DNA of 64,000 nucleotides, from contig NZ_UQRQ01000002.1 of NCBI RefSeq assembly GCF_900543425.1, forward strand, positions 62,001 through 126,000, given 5' to 3'. Below the pieces are notes generated by a model that saw only the letters and a list, made by a program, of their open reading frames with translations, was not told where the DNA came from and did not search any database. Positions 34,341-43,053 of the stretch are shown here, in pieces. Positions within the stretch are counted from its first letter, which is position 1. Every line of letters begins with the position of its first letter. A program made the translations under genes and the position numbers. Origin of the DNA: an uncultured Sanguibacteroides sp. GTDB lineage: Bacteria > Bacteroidota > Bacteroidia > Bacteroidales > Marinifilaceae.

Positions 34341-34817
34341 ATGACAAAGATAACATTAGCCAAATGTAAGGTGGACGAATTGGTTCAACTATGCGAAAGA
34401 CATGGTAATCAACCCGGAGAATTGATCAACATCCTGCACGAAGCACAAGAGCTTCACGGGTATCTACCCAGGGAAGTACAGGAGATCATCGCCCGGCAAC
34501 TAAGCATTCCTGTAGCCAAAGTATACGGAGTGGTAACGTTCTATTCCTTCTTCACGATGACTCCGAAAGGAGAACATCCGATTTCAGTATGTATGGGAAC
34601 AGCCTGTTACGTGAGAGGAGCCGAAAAAGTACTGGATGAATTCAAACGGATTCTAAAAATTGACGTAGGCGAAACAACTCCGGATGGAAAATTCTCCCTC
34701 TCCAGCTTACGCTGTGTAGGGGCCTGTGGACTTGCTCCAGTCGTTCTGATCGGGGAAAAAGTTTACGGACGAGTTACTCCGGCAGAAGTCGAAAAGATTT
34801 TGAAAGAGTTCAACTAA
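34341..34817 (+). CDS. hydC: Hydrogenase subunit HydC (NuoE-like)
   Basis: A 158-residue NuoE-like [2Fe-2S] protein. Helical N-terminus (GELINILHEAQELHGYLP) then thioredoxin fold with ligands Cys84, Cys89, Cys125 and Cys129 (CMGTACYVRG, CVGACGLAP). It joins HydA and HydB as the third subunit. Starts 11 bases after hydA; a strong bidirectional terminator follows, ending the hydrogenase operon. Confidence 0.94.
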   Translation: MTKITLAKCKVDELVQLCERHGNQPGELINILHEAQELHGYLPREVQEIIARQLSIPVAKVYGVVTFYSFFTMTPKGEHPISVCMGTACYVRGAEKVLDEFKRILKIDVGETTPDGKFSLSSLRCVGACGLAPVVLIGEKVYGRVTPAEVEKILKEFN

Positions 34818-34820
34818 AAT

Positions 34821-34851
34821 AAAAAGAGTGCTTCGATGAAGCACTCTTTTT
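34821..34851. terminator. Bidirectional intrinsic terminator
   Basis: A 14-base perfect stem (34821-34834 with 34838-34851, loop GAT) with an A-run and a T-run at its ends, between hydC and the convergent kinase gene whose stop starts at 34852. Confidence 0.92.
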
Positions 34852-35979
34852 TTATTCGTTCTTTAACGGTAAAGAGAAACTGAAACTCGATCCCTGGCCG
34901 TATACGGATTCAAACCAAAGGCGTCCTTTATTCTTCGTCACGAAATCTTTACACAGTAAAAGTCCCAATCCAGACCCCTCTTCGCTATTTGTTCCGAAAG
35001 TGGTAAAATGAGTCGCCGCATTCAATAATTTAGGCTGATCTTCCTCTTTTATACCACATCCTTTATCCGATACGGTTACGATAACCTCCTCCCCTTCTAC
35101 TTTCAAATTTACCGTTACCGTCGTATCTTTATTACTAAACTTTATCGCGTTGGATATTAAATTGCGCACAACGGATTTAATCATTTCGATGTCCACACAC
35201 ACATTTATTGCCTCCCGATCGTTATGAAGTTCCAATTGAATACCTTTACTCTCGGCTATAGGACTAAACACTTCCACAACGCCTTGTGCCAACCCGATAA
35301 TTTCCACATCCTGAGGCAATAACGACAATTTCCCCAACTGGCTTTTGGTCCACTTCAGTAAATTATCCAATAACGAGAATACCTCTTCGGCCGTCTTATT
35401 CGTCATCTCCAGCATTTCAAACACGTCAGAGGTCAACGAATTGGGCTCAATGGTCATCATGATCATATTACATAACATTTTCATAGAAGCCATAGGAGAA
35501 CGCAAATCATGAGCGATCACGGAATAAAGCTTATCCCGTCCCTCTATCGTTTTACGCAATTCCTCCGTTTGTCTTAAAATGATGCGTCGGGACTCTACTA
35601 ATAACAATTGATGTTGCACACGTATCAACAACTCCTCTCTTCGGAAAGGCTTGGAGATAAAATCACTCGCTCCCAATTGAAATCCTTTGACCACACTGGC
35701 CGAATCATTCAAGGCCGTGAGAAAAATAATCGGGATCTCTGCATATTCCGGCTCAACTTTCAGACGCCCGGCAACCTCAAAACCGTCCATGTCAGGCATC
35801 ATCACATCCAATAACAACAAATCGGGCCGCTCTTTTTTTACCACTTCCAATGCCTCCGCACCATTCATCGCAAAAACGATATTAAATCCTTCCCGCCCTA
35901 ATAGAGCTTTAAGTAGTAAAACATTTGATTGCACGTCATCTACAATGAGTATTTTATATTCCGAAGGCGTCAGGTTCAT
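34852..35979 (-). CDS. Response regulator-histidine kinase fusion (REC-HisKA-HATPase)
   Basis: A 375-residue cytoplasmic signalling protein. Receiver at about 8-122 with the acidic pocket VDD and phosphoacceptor Asp58 (LLLLDVMMPDMDG). A linker coiled coil leads to HisKA with His157 (YSVIAHDLRSPMASMK). The HATPase (about 250-375) has N box NLISNAIKFS, G1 SDKGCGI and G2 GSGLGLLLCK. REC at the N-terminus means the kinase is itself controlled by phosphorylation, as in phosphorelays. No membrane segments. It faces away from the polysaccharide locus with its own promoter; the 251-base gap separates it from the response regulator at 36231, a possible partner. Confidence 0.92.
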   Translation of the reverse strand: MNLTPSEYKILIVDDVQSNVLLLKALLGREGFNIVFAMNGAEALEVVKKERPDLLLLDVMMPDMDGFEVAGRLKVEPEYAEIPIIFLTALNDSASVVKGFQLGASDFISKPFRREELLIRVQHQLLLVESRRIILRQTEELRKTIEGRDKLYSVIAHDLRSPMASMKMLCNMIMMTIEPNSLTSDVFEMLEMTNKTAEEVFSLLDNLLKWTKSQLGKLSLLPQDVEIIGLAQGVVEVFSPIAESKGIQLELHNDREAINVCVDIEMIKSVVRNLISNAIKFSNKDTTVTVNLKVEGEEVIVTVSDKGCGIKEEDQPKLLNAATHFTTFGTNSEEGSGLGLLLCKDFVTKNKGRLWFESVYGQGSSFSFSLPLKNE

Positions 35980-36018
35980 ATAGTATCACAATTTAATTTT
36001 AGCACGATTAAGCTTTTA

Positions 36019-36049
36019 CAAAAATACAAACTAATCACATATATTCAAA
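36019..36049 (-). promoter_or_regulatory. Promoter for the REC-HisKA kinase gene
   Basis: On the minus strand TTTG (36046-36049) and TATTTTTG (36019-36026) match both parts of the Bacteroidota consensus with a 19-base spacer, the usual distance. The transcript would start near 36012, about 33 bases before the ATG at 35979. Confidence 0.6.
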
Positions 36050-36206
36050 TCTGTATTCTATTATTCTTTCTGGCAAATTTATTTTTATTAACCCACTAAT
36101 TGACTATCATTTATAAAAAAAAAGATTTATTTCCTCATTTTTCACACAAAAAAAAGAGAAGAACAATATATTTAAATGAAAATATGGCTATCTTGCATTA
36201 ATATCG

Positions 36207-36214
36207 TATATTTG
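36207..36214 (+). promoter_or_regulatory. -7 promoter element of the polysaccharide locus
   Basis: TATATTTG matches TAnnTTTG exactly, 17 bases upstream of the response-regulator ATG at 36231, so the leader would be very short. It may drive the first genes of the exopolysaccharide operon. Confidence 0.5.
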
Positions 36215-36230
36215 CAAGTTACTAAAATGC

Positions 36231-36602
36231 ATGCCTATGGACAAAACTATTCTGATCGTTGATGACAAGCCGGAAATTGCGAAGGTGATCATGTATCAGT
36301 TATCGAAAGATTATAATGTACACTCTGTTAATAACCCTATACAAGCTTTTAATTGGATGCACGAAGGAAATATTCCCGATTTAATTATTTCCGACGTGTA
36401 TATGCCAGAAATGGACGGTCATACTTTTTTGAAGAAACTAAAGAGTAGCGAGATGTTCAGTTTCATTCCCGTCATCATTTTATCCAGTATGGAAAGTACG
36501 AATGACCGTATCGGATTATTAGAGGATGGGGCTTCTGATTTTGTTTTGAAACCATTTAATCCACAAGAGCTTAAAATAAGAGTAAGGAATTTATTAAGAT
36601 AG
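36231..36602 (+). CDS. Response-regulator receiver at the head of the polysaccharide locus
   Basis: A 123-residue single receiver. VDD pocket at residues 10-12, phosphoacceptor Asp55 (LIISDVYMPEMDG), Ser in ILSSME and Lys in FVLKPFNP. No output domain. An ATG two codons later is an alternative start. It lies only 4 bases before the next frame and directly precedes the initiating sugar transferase, so it probably controls polysaccharide synthesis by protein contact or is a phosphorelay intermediate. Confidence 0.9.
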   Translation: MPMDKTILIVDDKPEIAKVIMYQLSKDYNVHSVNNPIQAFNWMHEGNIPDLIISDVYMPEMDGHTFLKKLKSSEMFSFIPVIILSSMESTNDRIGLLEDGASDFVLKPFNPQELKIRVRNLLR

Positions 36603-36606
36603 GACT

Positions 36607-37053
36607 ATGTTTGCTTACTATATTGGTATTAATCCCCAATGGAGCGAATACATTCAATCGAAATTGAATGTAGCATTGACTGTTTTAGAAAATCCTATTC
36701 GGCTCTTTCTACATCTGTCAAAGCAAAAAGACGCAAATGAAGAACCTTCCTATATTTTTATAGAATCGAAAAAAGAACGGGACTTCTTGTGGTTAAACCA
36801 TATTCAAAACGGTAATTTAAAAAATACTTATCTTATCGTCGTGACCGACAAAATAGATAAAAAGGATATTCCTCAGTATCTTAAAGCCGGAGCGCATGAG
36901 ATGATAAGCATACATGTCGGTAAGGAAAACTTACAGGACATATTAATGCTATTACCCCAATTGAAACAATACTCGACCGATAAAAGAGAGAGAGTAAACG
37001 TTTTCAACTTCCGCTATGGAAACGGATATTCGACATTGTATTCTCTCTTTTAG
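36607..37053 (+). CDS. Receiver-like N-terminal part of a frame-broken sugar transferase
   Basis: A 148-residue frame. It is a degenerate receiver-like domain: the strand-helix order is kept (SYIFIESKK, TYLIVVTDKI, YLKAGAHEMISI) but the phosphoacceptor Asp and acidic pocket are not evident. In Bacteroidota a receiver-like domain is often fused to the N-terminus of initiating sugar transferases. Here the frame passes an (AG)5 tract at 36985-36994, then runs on for about 20 residues of unrelated sequence to a TAG at 37051. The continuing transferase reading lies in the next frame from 36984. I treat this and the entry at 37089 as halves of one gene. Confidence 0.7.
   Translation: MFAYYIGINPQWSEYIQSKLNVALTVLENPIRLFLHLSKQKDANEEPSYIFIESKKERDFLWLNHIQNGNLKNTYLIVVTDKIDKKDIPQYLKAGAHEMISIHVGKENLQDILMLLPQLKQYSTDKRERVNVFNFRYGNGYSTLYSLF
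36985..36994 (+). repeat. (AG)5 tract at the frameshift point
   Basis: Five AG units within AAAAGAGAGAGAGT. Adding one AG unit would join the receiver-like frame to the transferase frame without a stop, giving about 383 residues. Candidate slippage site. Confidence 0.55.
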
Positions 37054-37088
37054 CCTTACTTTTTTTATCCCCGCTTCTACTTCTTACG

Positions 37089-37757
37089 ATGCTGGCGATT
37101 CGTTTGGAGAGTAAAGGATCTATCGTGTATAAATCCAAGCGGGTCGGAAGTAATTACGATATTTTCAATTTTTTGAAATTCCGTTCCATGTATATAGATG
37201 CAGACAAACGACTTAAAGAATTTGAGGCTCTGAATCAATACAGGGAAGAAAATTCTTCACAGAAAGCCGAAACAAAACATGAAATAGAAACCCCTCAACA
37301 TATCTCTGAAAACGAACCTATTTTTGTGGCCGATGATTTTGTCACGACAGAACGCGATCTTTTACAAAATCGGCATAAAAAGCAAAAAAATGCATTCGTA
37401 AAATACGAGAACGACCCCCGCATTACCAAAGTGGGTCGCATCATTCGAAAGTACAGTATCGACGAACTTCCTCAATTGATAAACATCCTAAAAGGAGATA
37501 TGTCTATTGTAGGAAATCGTCCGCTCCCCCTCTACGAAGCAGAACTTCTCACTTCCGATGATTACATCGAGCGATTTATGGCCCCCGCCGGTTTAACGGG
37601 GTTATGGCAAGTCGAAAAAAGAGGTGATCAAGGCGCTCTCTCCGCAGAAGAACGAAAACAATTAGACATCAAATATGCCCGTCATTTCTCGTTTTGGATG
37701 GATATCCAAATCATATTCAAAACATTCACGGCATTCATACAGAAAGAAAATGTATAA
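37089..37757 (+). CDS. Initiating undecaprenyl-phosphate sugar transferase, 5' part out of frame
   Basis: A 222-residue frame from ATG 37089, but the coding pattern begins upstream at about 36984 in the same frame without any start codon: WKRIFDIVFSLLALLFL and SPLLLLTM (37017-37091) are the canonical N-terminal membrane helix of PF02397 transferases. Downstream motifs are intact: KSKRVG, FLKFRSMY, DELPQLINILKGDMSIVG, NRPLPLYE and PAGLTGLWQV. Normally the enzyme moves a sugar-1-phosphate to undecaprenyl phosphate, the first step of the polysaccharide. As sequenced, a product from 37089 would lack most of its membrane helix and probably be inactive. A roughly 60-residue insertion after FRSMY is family variation. 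Confidence 0.75.
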   Translation: MLAIRLESKGSIVYKSKRVGSNYDIFNFLKFRSMYIDADKRLKEFEALNQYREENSSQKAETKHEIETPQHISENEPIFVADDFVTTERDLLQNRHKKQKNAFVKYENDPRITKVGRIIRKYSIDELPQLINILKGDMSIVGNRPLPLYEAELLTSDDYIERFMAPAGLTGLWQVEKRGDQGALSAEERKQLDIKYARHFSFWMDIQIIFKTFTAFIQKENV

Positions 37758-37773
37758 CCTTTTAGTAAACCAT

Positions 37774-38508
37774 ATGAAAAAATATATTCTTAGCATCGTT
37801 CTGTTCATAAGTTTAGGAATACCTTATGCAGAAGCACAAAACACCACGGTTCTGACATTCATGCCGGACGACTATTTAAATTTCCACCTTCCTCCTTTGG
37901 ATACGTTATTCAGGAATGTCGAAAAGAATCCCAGGATAACCCAGACAGAGACATTGGTCGAGACCGAAAAAAACAAATTAAAAACAGAAAAAAGAAAATG
38001 GCTTTCTTTCTTCAATATAAGAACCGGATATACTTATGGAGTTCTCGGGAACTACACCTCTTTCTCCGATGAGAATACACCTCTAATGACAACTTATAGC
38101 GGTAATGCCCAGAGCAGCTGGTCCGTAGGCGCTTCTCTGGCCATTCCCTTAAATATATTATTCAATATGCGTACGGATGTAAAGACTCAAAAAGCAAGGG
38201 TCTATTCATCCGAACTGAATAGAGATATCGCACTCGATGAATTAAAAGGACAGATCATCGAGCTCTATTCCAGCATTCTATCGGGACTAAACATCATAAA
38301 ATCAAAAATAGAAGTTCTTAATTTTGCCAAGGCTCAGTATGAAATAGATGAAAAAGATTTCAGACTCGGAAAAACCACATCGAGTGTTTTGGCAAAAAGT
38401 AAGGCGACTCAAAATGAAGCCTACGAAGCATATGAATCTTTCCGGGCTCAGTTAAACACACAAATCCTCAAATTAGAAATTATTTCTCACACGAAACTAA
38501 TTAAATAA
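37774..38508 (+). CDS. Short TolC-family outer-membrane protein
   Basis: About 244 residues from ATG 37774; the open frame reaches back to 37675 inside the transferase gene, but 37774 gives a clear signal peptide (MKKYILSIVLFISLGIPYAE, cleavage after AEAQ/AQ). The mature part has TolC-like helices with polar coiled-coil character (LVETEKNKLKTEKRK; IKSKIEVLNFAKAQYEI) around a beta-strand pair (FNIRTGYTYGVLG, SWSVGASLAIPL). It is about half the length of TolC, so it may form a multimeric export channel or accessory coiled coil. It stands 16 bases after the transferase and 7 before the chain-length gene, fitting polymer export. Confidence 0.7.
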   Translation: MKKYILSIVLFISLGIPYAEAQNTTVLTFMPDDYLNFHLPPLDTLFRNVEKNPRITQTETLVETEKNKLKTEKRKWLSFFNIRTGYTYGVLGNYTSFSDENTPLMTTYSGNAQSSWSVGASLAIPLNILFNMRTDVKTQKARVYSSELNRDIALDELKGQIIELYSSILSGLNIIKSKIEVLNFAKAQYEIDEKDFRLGKTTSSVLAKSKATQNEAYEAYESFRAQLNTQILKLEIISHTKLIK

Positions 38509-38515
38509 TTACGTT

Positions 38516-40696
38516 ATGGACTACATACTATATATCGTAAAATTCATATATAAACTTAGGTTTTGGTTGACTATCGTCCCCTTGTTGGTAGCACTTATCG
38601 TTTTCTTGCAAACGGCCAATATGGCTCGTAATTATACGGTGAACAGCACCATATACACGGGTGTTATTTCCGGATTTAATATTTTATCCGAAAACCAAAA
38701 TCAAACCAGTGCGGCAATCTCGAATAGTATCATGGACAACCTGTTCAATATTATTCATTCCGATCATACCTTGAAAGAAGTATCGTTAAGGTTGTACGCC
38801 CGTAGCATGATCAACGGTAATCCGCAACAAGACAATATGTATATCAAAGCGGTTAACTACCGGAAAATCTACAACCACGCTCCCCAGTACATACGGGACC
38901 TGATTGTTAAAGACAGCCCGAACGATTCCATCAATGAGGCAAGAACTCTCGAGAACCTGCATAAGTTTGAGAAAGCAGACCCCAAAAACTACGTGTACGG
39001 CATCTACAACTGGAACCTGGAATATTATAACCGGACCTCATTAAAAAACATATCAGCCAGAAGAGACGGAAAGAGTGATATGTTGGAACTCTCTTATTCC
39101 GCTACCGATCCCGGTTTGACTTATCAAACCTTAAAAATCTTATGCGATGAATTTATAAAACAATACCAAGATTTACGTTTTGGAGAAACCAATGACGTTA
39201 TAAAATATTTCGAAGGAGAATTAGCCAGATACAGCAGACTTCTAAAGCAAGCGGAAGACTCGCTGACGGATTACAGTATCGCAAAACGGGTCATTAATTA
39301 CGATGAGGAAACCAAACAGGTCTCCATATTGAATTCCGATTACGATATCAAATACTGGGAATTTCAGTTAGCTCATAGCAGTACGCAAAAATTAATTCAG
39401 GAGTTAGAGAGAAGACTGAAAGATCAAGCGGAAGTCTTTCGAAATAATTCCCAATTCATCAGTACCCTGAATAAAATTTCGACCCTATATACTCAAATCA
39501 GTCAAAAAGAGTTATTCAGCAATGATTCTCTCGCATCGCAAAAAACAGCTCCGATAAAAAAGGATCTTCAAAAAACAGAGGATGAATTTTACGATCTGTT
39601 GAAACATTACGGAGAGCATAAATACACCAAAGAAGGTATTGCCAATGAAGAAATCCTCCAGCAATGGTTAGGACAAGTCATTCTATTGGAAAAGACCAAA
39701 GCGGAATTGGAGGTAATGAAAGACCGGAAAAAAGACCTTGATAACAAGTATGTCTACTTTTCGCCTATCGGTTCCACGTTAAAAAGAAAAGAGCGTAATA
39801 TCAATATCATAGAGGCTCAATATATGGCTATACTGAATGCATTGAATGCAGCCAGGTTAAGGCAAAAAAGCTTGCAAATGACCTCAGCGACCTTAAAGAT
39901 CATTAATCCTCCCGAATTTCCTCTCTACCCGGAAGAATCCAAGAGAAAAAAGATCGTAGCCATCGCTTTTGCCATCACGTTTATTTTCATCCTGGGCTTC
40001 TTTATATTGGTTGAATTCCTGGATCGTACGTTGCATAACAGTTTCAGAACAAAACGAATCACGGGAGGGGATGTATTGGGAGCCTATACCCGACACTTCA
40101 GTTTCCAGCACCGGAAATACAATACCATATACCAGACGTTAGAAACAAAGGCATTAAGTAATTCCATCCTTACTTACTTAAAACCGGATAGTAATAATAT
40201 CGTTAATATCCTAAGTACGGCACACGCCGACGGGAAGAGTTTCGTATCTGACCAATTATTCGAGTATTGGAACTCGTTAGGAATGGACGTCAAACAACTT
40301 TCATGGCATAGCGATTTCGACCTGGAGAATGAAGAATTATTAAATTCTTTACTCAGATCAGGCATTCATAACAAACCGGAAAAAATGACCATTATTCTTG
40401 TAGAATATCCGCCGTTGGAAGAATCCTCCGTCACGCAAAAACTCCTGCAAGACGTAAGCCTCAATTTATTGGTTGTCAATTCCAGACGCACCTGGAAGAA
40501 CACGGATCAGGCTTTATATACCCGGTTGAAAGAGCTATCCGGCAGTATTCCTCTGTTCTTTATCCTGAATCACACGAAACGCAATACGGCAGAAGAGTTC
40601 ACCGGCTTATTACCGCCCTATACATTCTGGAGAAAGTTATTATATAGATTGTCACAACTCGGTTTAACGGCTATCGATGAACGTAAAAAACAGTAA
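38516..40696 (+). CDS. Wzz/GumC-like chain-length protein with degenerate BY-kinase domain
   Basis: A 726-residue inner-membrane polysaccharide co-polymerase. Helices at about 14-34 and about 482-504 flank a long periplasmic coiled-coil region (LARYSRLLKQAEDSLTDYS and later heptads) and a Pro-rich NPPEFPLYPEESKRKK before helix 2. The cytoplasmic part (about 505-726) resembles a bacterial tyrosine kinase, but its P-loop reads STAHADGKSF instead of GEGKS/T and the Walker A' and B segments are poor; the C-terminus lacks a Tyr cluster. I infer a scaffold controlling chain length with weakened or lost kinase activity. 20 bases overlap with the longest frame of the next gene. Confidence 0.85.
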   Translation: MDYILYIVKFIYKLRFWLTIVPLLVALIVFLQTANMARNYTVNSTIYTGVISGFNILSENQNQTSAAISNSIMDNLFNIIHSDHTLKEVSLRLYARSMINGNPQQDNMYIKAVNYRKIYNHAPQYIRDLIVKDSPNDSINEARTLENLHKFEKADPKNYVYGIYNWNLEYYNRTSLKNISARRDGKSDMLELSYSATDPGLTYQTLKILCDEFIKQYQDLRFGETNDVIKYFEGELARYSRLLKQAEDSLTDYSIAKRVINYDEETKQVSILNSDYDIKYWEFQLAHSSTQKLIQELERRLKDQAEVFRNNSQFISTLNKISTLYTQISQKELFSNDSLASQKTAPIKKDLQKTEDEFYDLLKHYGEHKYTKEGIANEEILQQWLGQVILLEKTKAELEVMKDRKKDLDNKYVYFSPIGSTLKRKERNINIIEAQYMAILNALNAARLRQKSLQMTSATLKIINPPEFPLYPEESKRKKIVAIAFAITFIFILGFFILVEFLDRTLHNSFRTKRITGGDVLGAYTRHFSFQHRKYNTIYQTLETKALSNSILTYLKPDSNNIVNILSTAHADGKSFVSDQLFEYWNSLGMDVKQLSWHSDFDLENEELLNSLLRSGIHNKPEKMTIILVEYPPLEESSVTQKLLQDVSLNLLVVNSRRTWKNTDQALYTRLKELSGSIPLFFILNHTKRNTAEEFTGLLPPYTFWRKLLYRLSQLGLTAIDERKKQ

Positions 40697-40697
40697 T

Positions 40698-42170
40698 ATG
40701 TCTCTTTGGAACAGATTCATCAATTTCATGGCCTCCCAGGGATATTTATATATCGGATTACTGTTAGGTATCATCATCATATATAAATTGATTCTCCTGA
40801 AAGGGATCATGATGGCTACTCTGTTCGCCTGCCTACCGATTCTTTTGCTTGCTTTGGGATGGTTTATAAAAAACCCTTCCCATAGCTTCATTGCCCTGTA
40901 CGTATTGAATTACGTAATCATGGGCATCAACCGTTATGTCCCTCTAAAAAGCGGATTAATCATGACCTCACTCACGCTGGCTTTAATGGTTCTTCTGCTT
41001 TTAAGAAACAATTACCAGGCGTTGGGTTTTGCCAAAGCAAAGAACAGCCTGACCTTTTTGTGGAGTATCTGGCTAATATATTGTCTTTTCGAAGTGTTCA
41101 ATCCCAGTGCCATGTTTGAGCCCTGGTCCATCGCTTTCACGACCTATGCTTTGTATCCTTTTGTTATGGCCATCTGTATACCTTCTCTTTTTCCTAAATA
41201 CCACCATTTGAAACTCATGTTGATGCTCTTGGCGTTTCTTACTTTATTGGCTTCAGCAAAAGGTTACTGGCAACGAAACAGAGGATTTGACCGCGCCGAA
41301 TTATACTGGTTATACGTGGGAGGAGGTGCGTCTACCCATCTGATATATACCGGCGTACGTTATTTCTCCTTTTTCCCGGATGCGGCCAATTTCGGTACAG
41401 GAATGGGATTTGCCATGATTGTTTTCGGGATCTCTGCCGCATACGTGAAAAACAAGTGGCTAAAAATTTATTTCGCCATCGCAGCCTTGGCCGGAGGTTA
41501 CGGAATGTTGATCGCCGGGACAAGAAGTGCCATGGCCGTTCCTTTTGCCGGAATCACGTGCTTTGCCGTTCTGAGTAAGAATTATAAAGGTGCACTGACA
41601 GGCATATTGATACTGATTGCCGCCTATTTCTTTTTTAACTATACCAATATAGGGAACGATAACGGTTTGATCCGGCGCATGAGAACCGCCTTCAATTTTA
41701 ACGATGCTTCTTTTCAAGTCCGGAAAAAAAATCAGGAACAATTGAAAACTTATATGGCCTCCCACCCTTTCGGGGTCGGACTCGGCCTGGGAGGAGGAAA
41801 AGCCAAACGATTCAAGCCCAAAGCCTTTATTTCTCAGGTCCCTACCGACTCCTGGTTGGTAATGACTTGGGTCGAAACCGGAATCATCGGATTAATTCTA
41901 TACATGGGGATCATCATGGCAATACTTGCCAGAAGTGCCTATATCATCATGTTTAAACTTAAAAATAAAGAGTTAAAAGGGGTATGCTCCGCTCTTTTGA
42001 GCGGTATATTCGGTATGGTAGTTTCTTCCTACGGCAACGAAGTCTTAAGCTATCCTAACGGTATGATCGTATTTACCGCTATGGCATTTATATACATGTC
42101 GAGATATTACGACAAAGAACTTGAACAAACTGACAACAAACAACTTACGCCTCATGAACAACCAGCTTAA
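40698..42170 (+). CDS. O-antigen ligase/polymerase-type membrane protein (Wzy-like)
   Basis: About 490 residues from ATG 40698, one base after the preceding stop; a longer frame from 40677 overlaps the upstream gene. About 11-12 hydrophobic segments, a large periplasmic loop (about 330-390) with FNFNDASFQVRKKNQEQ and HPFGVGLGLGGGKAK, and the preceding GTRSAM. These match the Wzy_C/O-antigen ligase superfamily (PF04932). It likely polymerises repeat units at the periplasmic face; ligase activity cannot be excluded. Confidence 0.85.
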   Translation: MSLWNRFINFMASQGYLYIGLLLGIIIIYKLILLKGIMMATLFACLPILLLALGWFIKNPSHSFIALYVLNYVIMGINRYVPLKSGLIMTSLTLALMVLLLLRNNYQALGFAKAKNSLTFLWSIWLIYCLFEVFNPSAMFEPWSIAFTTYALYPFVMAICIPSLFPKYHHLKLMLMLLAFLTLLASAKGYWQRNRGFDRAELYWLYVGGGASTHLIYTGVRYFSFFPDAANFGTGMGFAMIVFGISAAYVKNKWLKIYFAIAALAGGYGMLIAGTRSAMAVPFAGITCFAVLSKNYKGALTGILILIAAYFFFNYTNIGNDNGLIRRMRTAFNFNDASFQVRKKNQEQLKTYMASHPFGVGLGLGGGKAKRFKPKAFISQVPTDSWLVMTWVETGIIGLILYMGIIMAILARSAYIIMFKLKNKELKGVCSALLSGIFGMVVSSYGNEVLSYPNGMIVFTAMAFIYMSRYYDKELEQTDNKQLTPHEQPA

Positions 42171-43050
42171 TATATCGATTATAACCGTAAATTACAACGG
42201 GATGAGAGATACTTGCGAGCTTATTGAGTCTCTTCATCGATATGTTTCCGTCTCACACGAAATCATTGTTGTGGATAACGGGTCCAAGTCGAATGAGGCG
42301 AGTCTATTACAGGAGAAATATCCCTGGATTGTTACAATCCGTAGTCAGCACAACCTGGGTTTTGCAGGAGGTAATAATTTAGGCATTCGACAAGCCAAAG
42401 GAAAATATATATTCTTACTTAATAACGATACTTATGTCACGGAAGACACCTTCGGCTTTTTGCTTGAAGCTATCGAGAAAAAGAAGGAGATCGGTGCAGT
42501 ATCCCCTAAAATTAAATTTGCATTTCCACCACAAAATATTCAGTTTGCAGGTTATACTCCGTTGTCCCGTATCAGTTTACGCAACCAATTGATCGGTTTC
42601 GGACAGCCGGATAAGGATATCTACAACAGAGCAATCCCTACACCTTTTCTACATGGAGCCGCTCTTTTATTTAAAAGGGAAATCCTCGAGAAAGTAGGAT
42701 ATCTTCCGGATATCTATTTTCTCTATTACGAAGAATTGGATTGGTGTACCCAGATCACCCGTCATGGCTACGAATTATGGTATGAACCTCGTTGTACGGT
42801 TTTTCATAAAGAGAGTCAAAGTACCGGACAAAACAGTCCGTTGCGCACATTCTATTTGACCCGGAACAGACTTCTGTACGCGTGGAGAAATCGGAAAGGA
42901 GGATACCGGCTTTTAGCTATCCTTTATCAACTATTCATTGCCGCCCCTAAAAATACAGTAATCTATTTATTGCATGGTCGGCTAAAACTCATTCACGCGA
43001 CAGGCAAAGGGATAGCAGCATTTTTCACATTAAAACATAAATTGGCATAG
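42154..43050 (+). CDS. Glycosyltransferase family 2 (rhamnosyltransferase-like)
   Basis: About 298 residues from ATG 42154 (the longer frame starts at a TTG, 42121); it overlaps the Wzy-like gene by 17 bases. GT-A fold with IITVNYNGMRDTCELI, VVDNGSKSNEASLL, NLGFAGGNNLGIRQAKG and the metal-binding LNNDTYVTED. The catalytic-base region is YYEELDWCTQITRHGY. This pattern is that of rhamnosyl/WbbL-type transferases, adding one sugar to the lipid-linked unit in the cytoplasm. The donor is not determinable. Confidence 0.9.
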   Translation: MNNQLNISIITVNYNGMRDTCELIESLHRYVSVSHEIIVVDNGSKSNEASLLQEKYPWIVTIRSQHNLGFAGGNNLGIRQAKGKYIFLLNNDTYVTEDTFGFLLEAIEKKKEIGAVSPKIKFAFPPQNIQFAGYTPLSRISLRNQLIGFGQPDKDIYNRAIPTPFLHGAALLFKREILEKVGYLPDIYFLYYEELDWCTQITRHGYELWYEPRCTVFHKESQSTGQNSPLRTFYLTRNRLLYAWRNRKGGYRLLAILYQLFIAAPKNTVIYLLHGRLKLIHATGKGIAAFFTLKHKLA

Positions 43051-43053
43051 CTT

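Noticed and set aside
34852..35979. Sensor kinase with a membrane receptor
   Set aside because: The protein has no hydrophobic segment and begins with a receiver domain.
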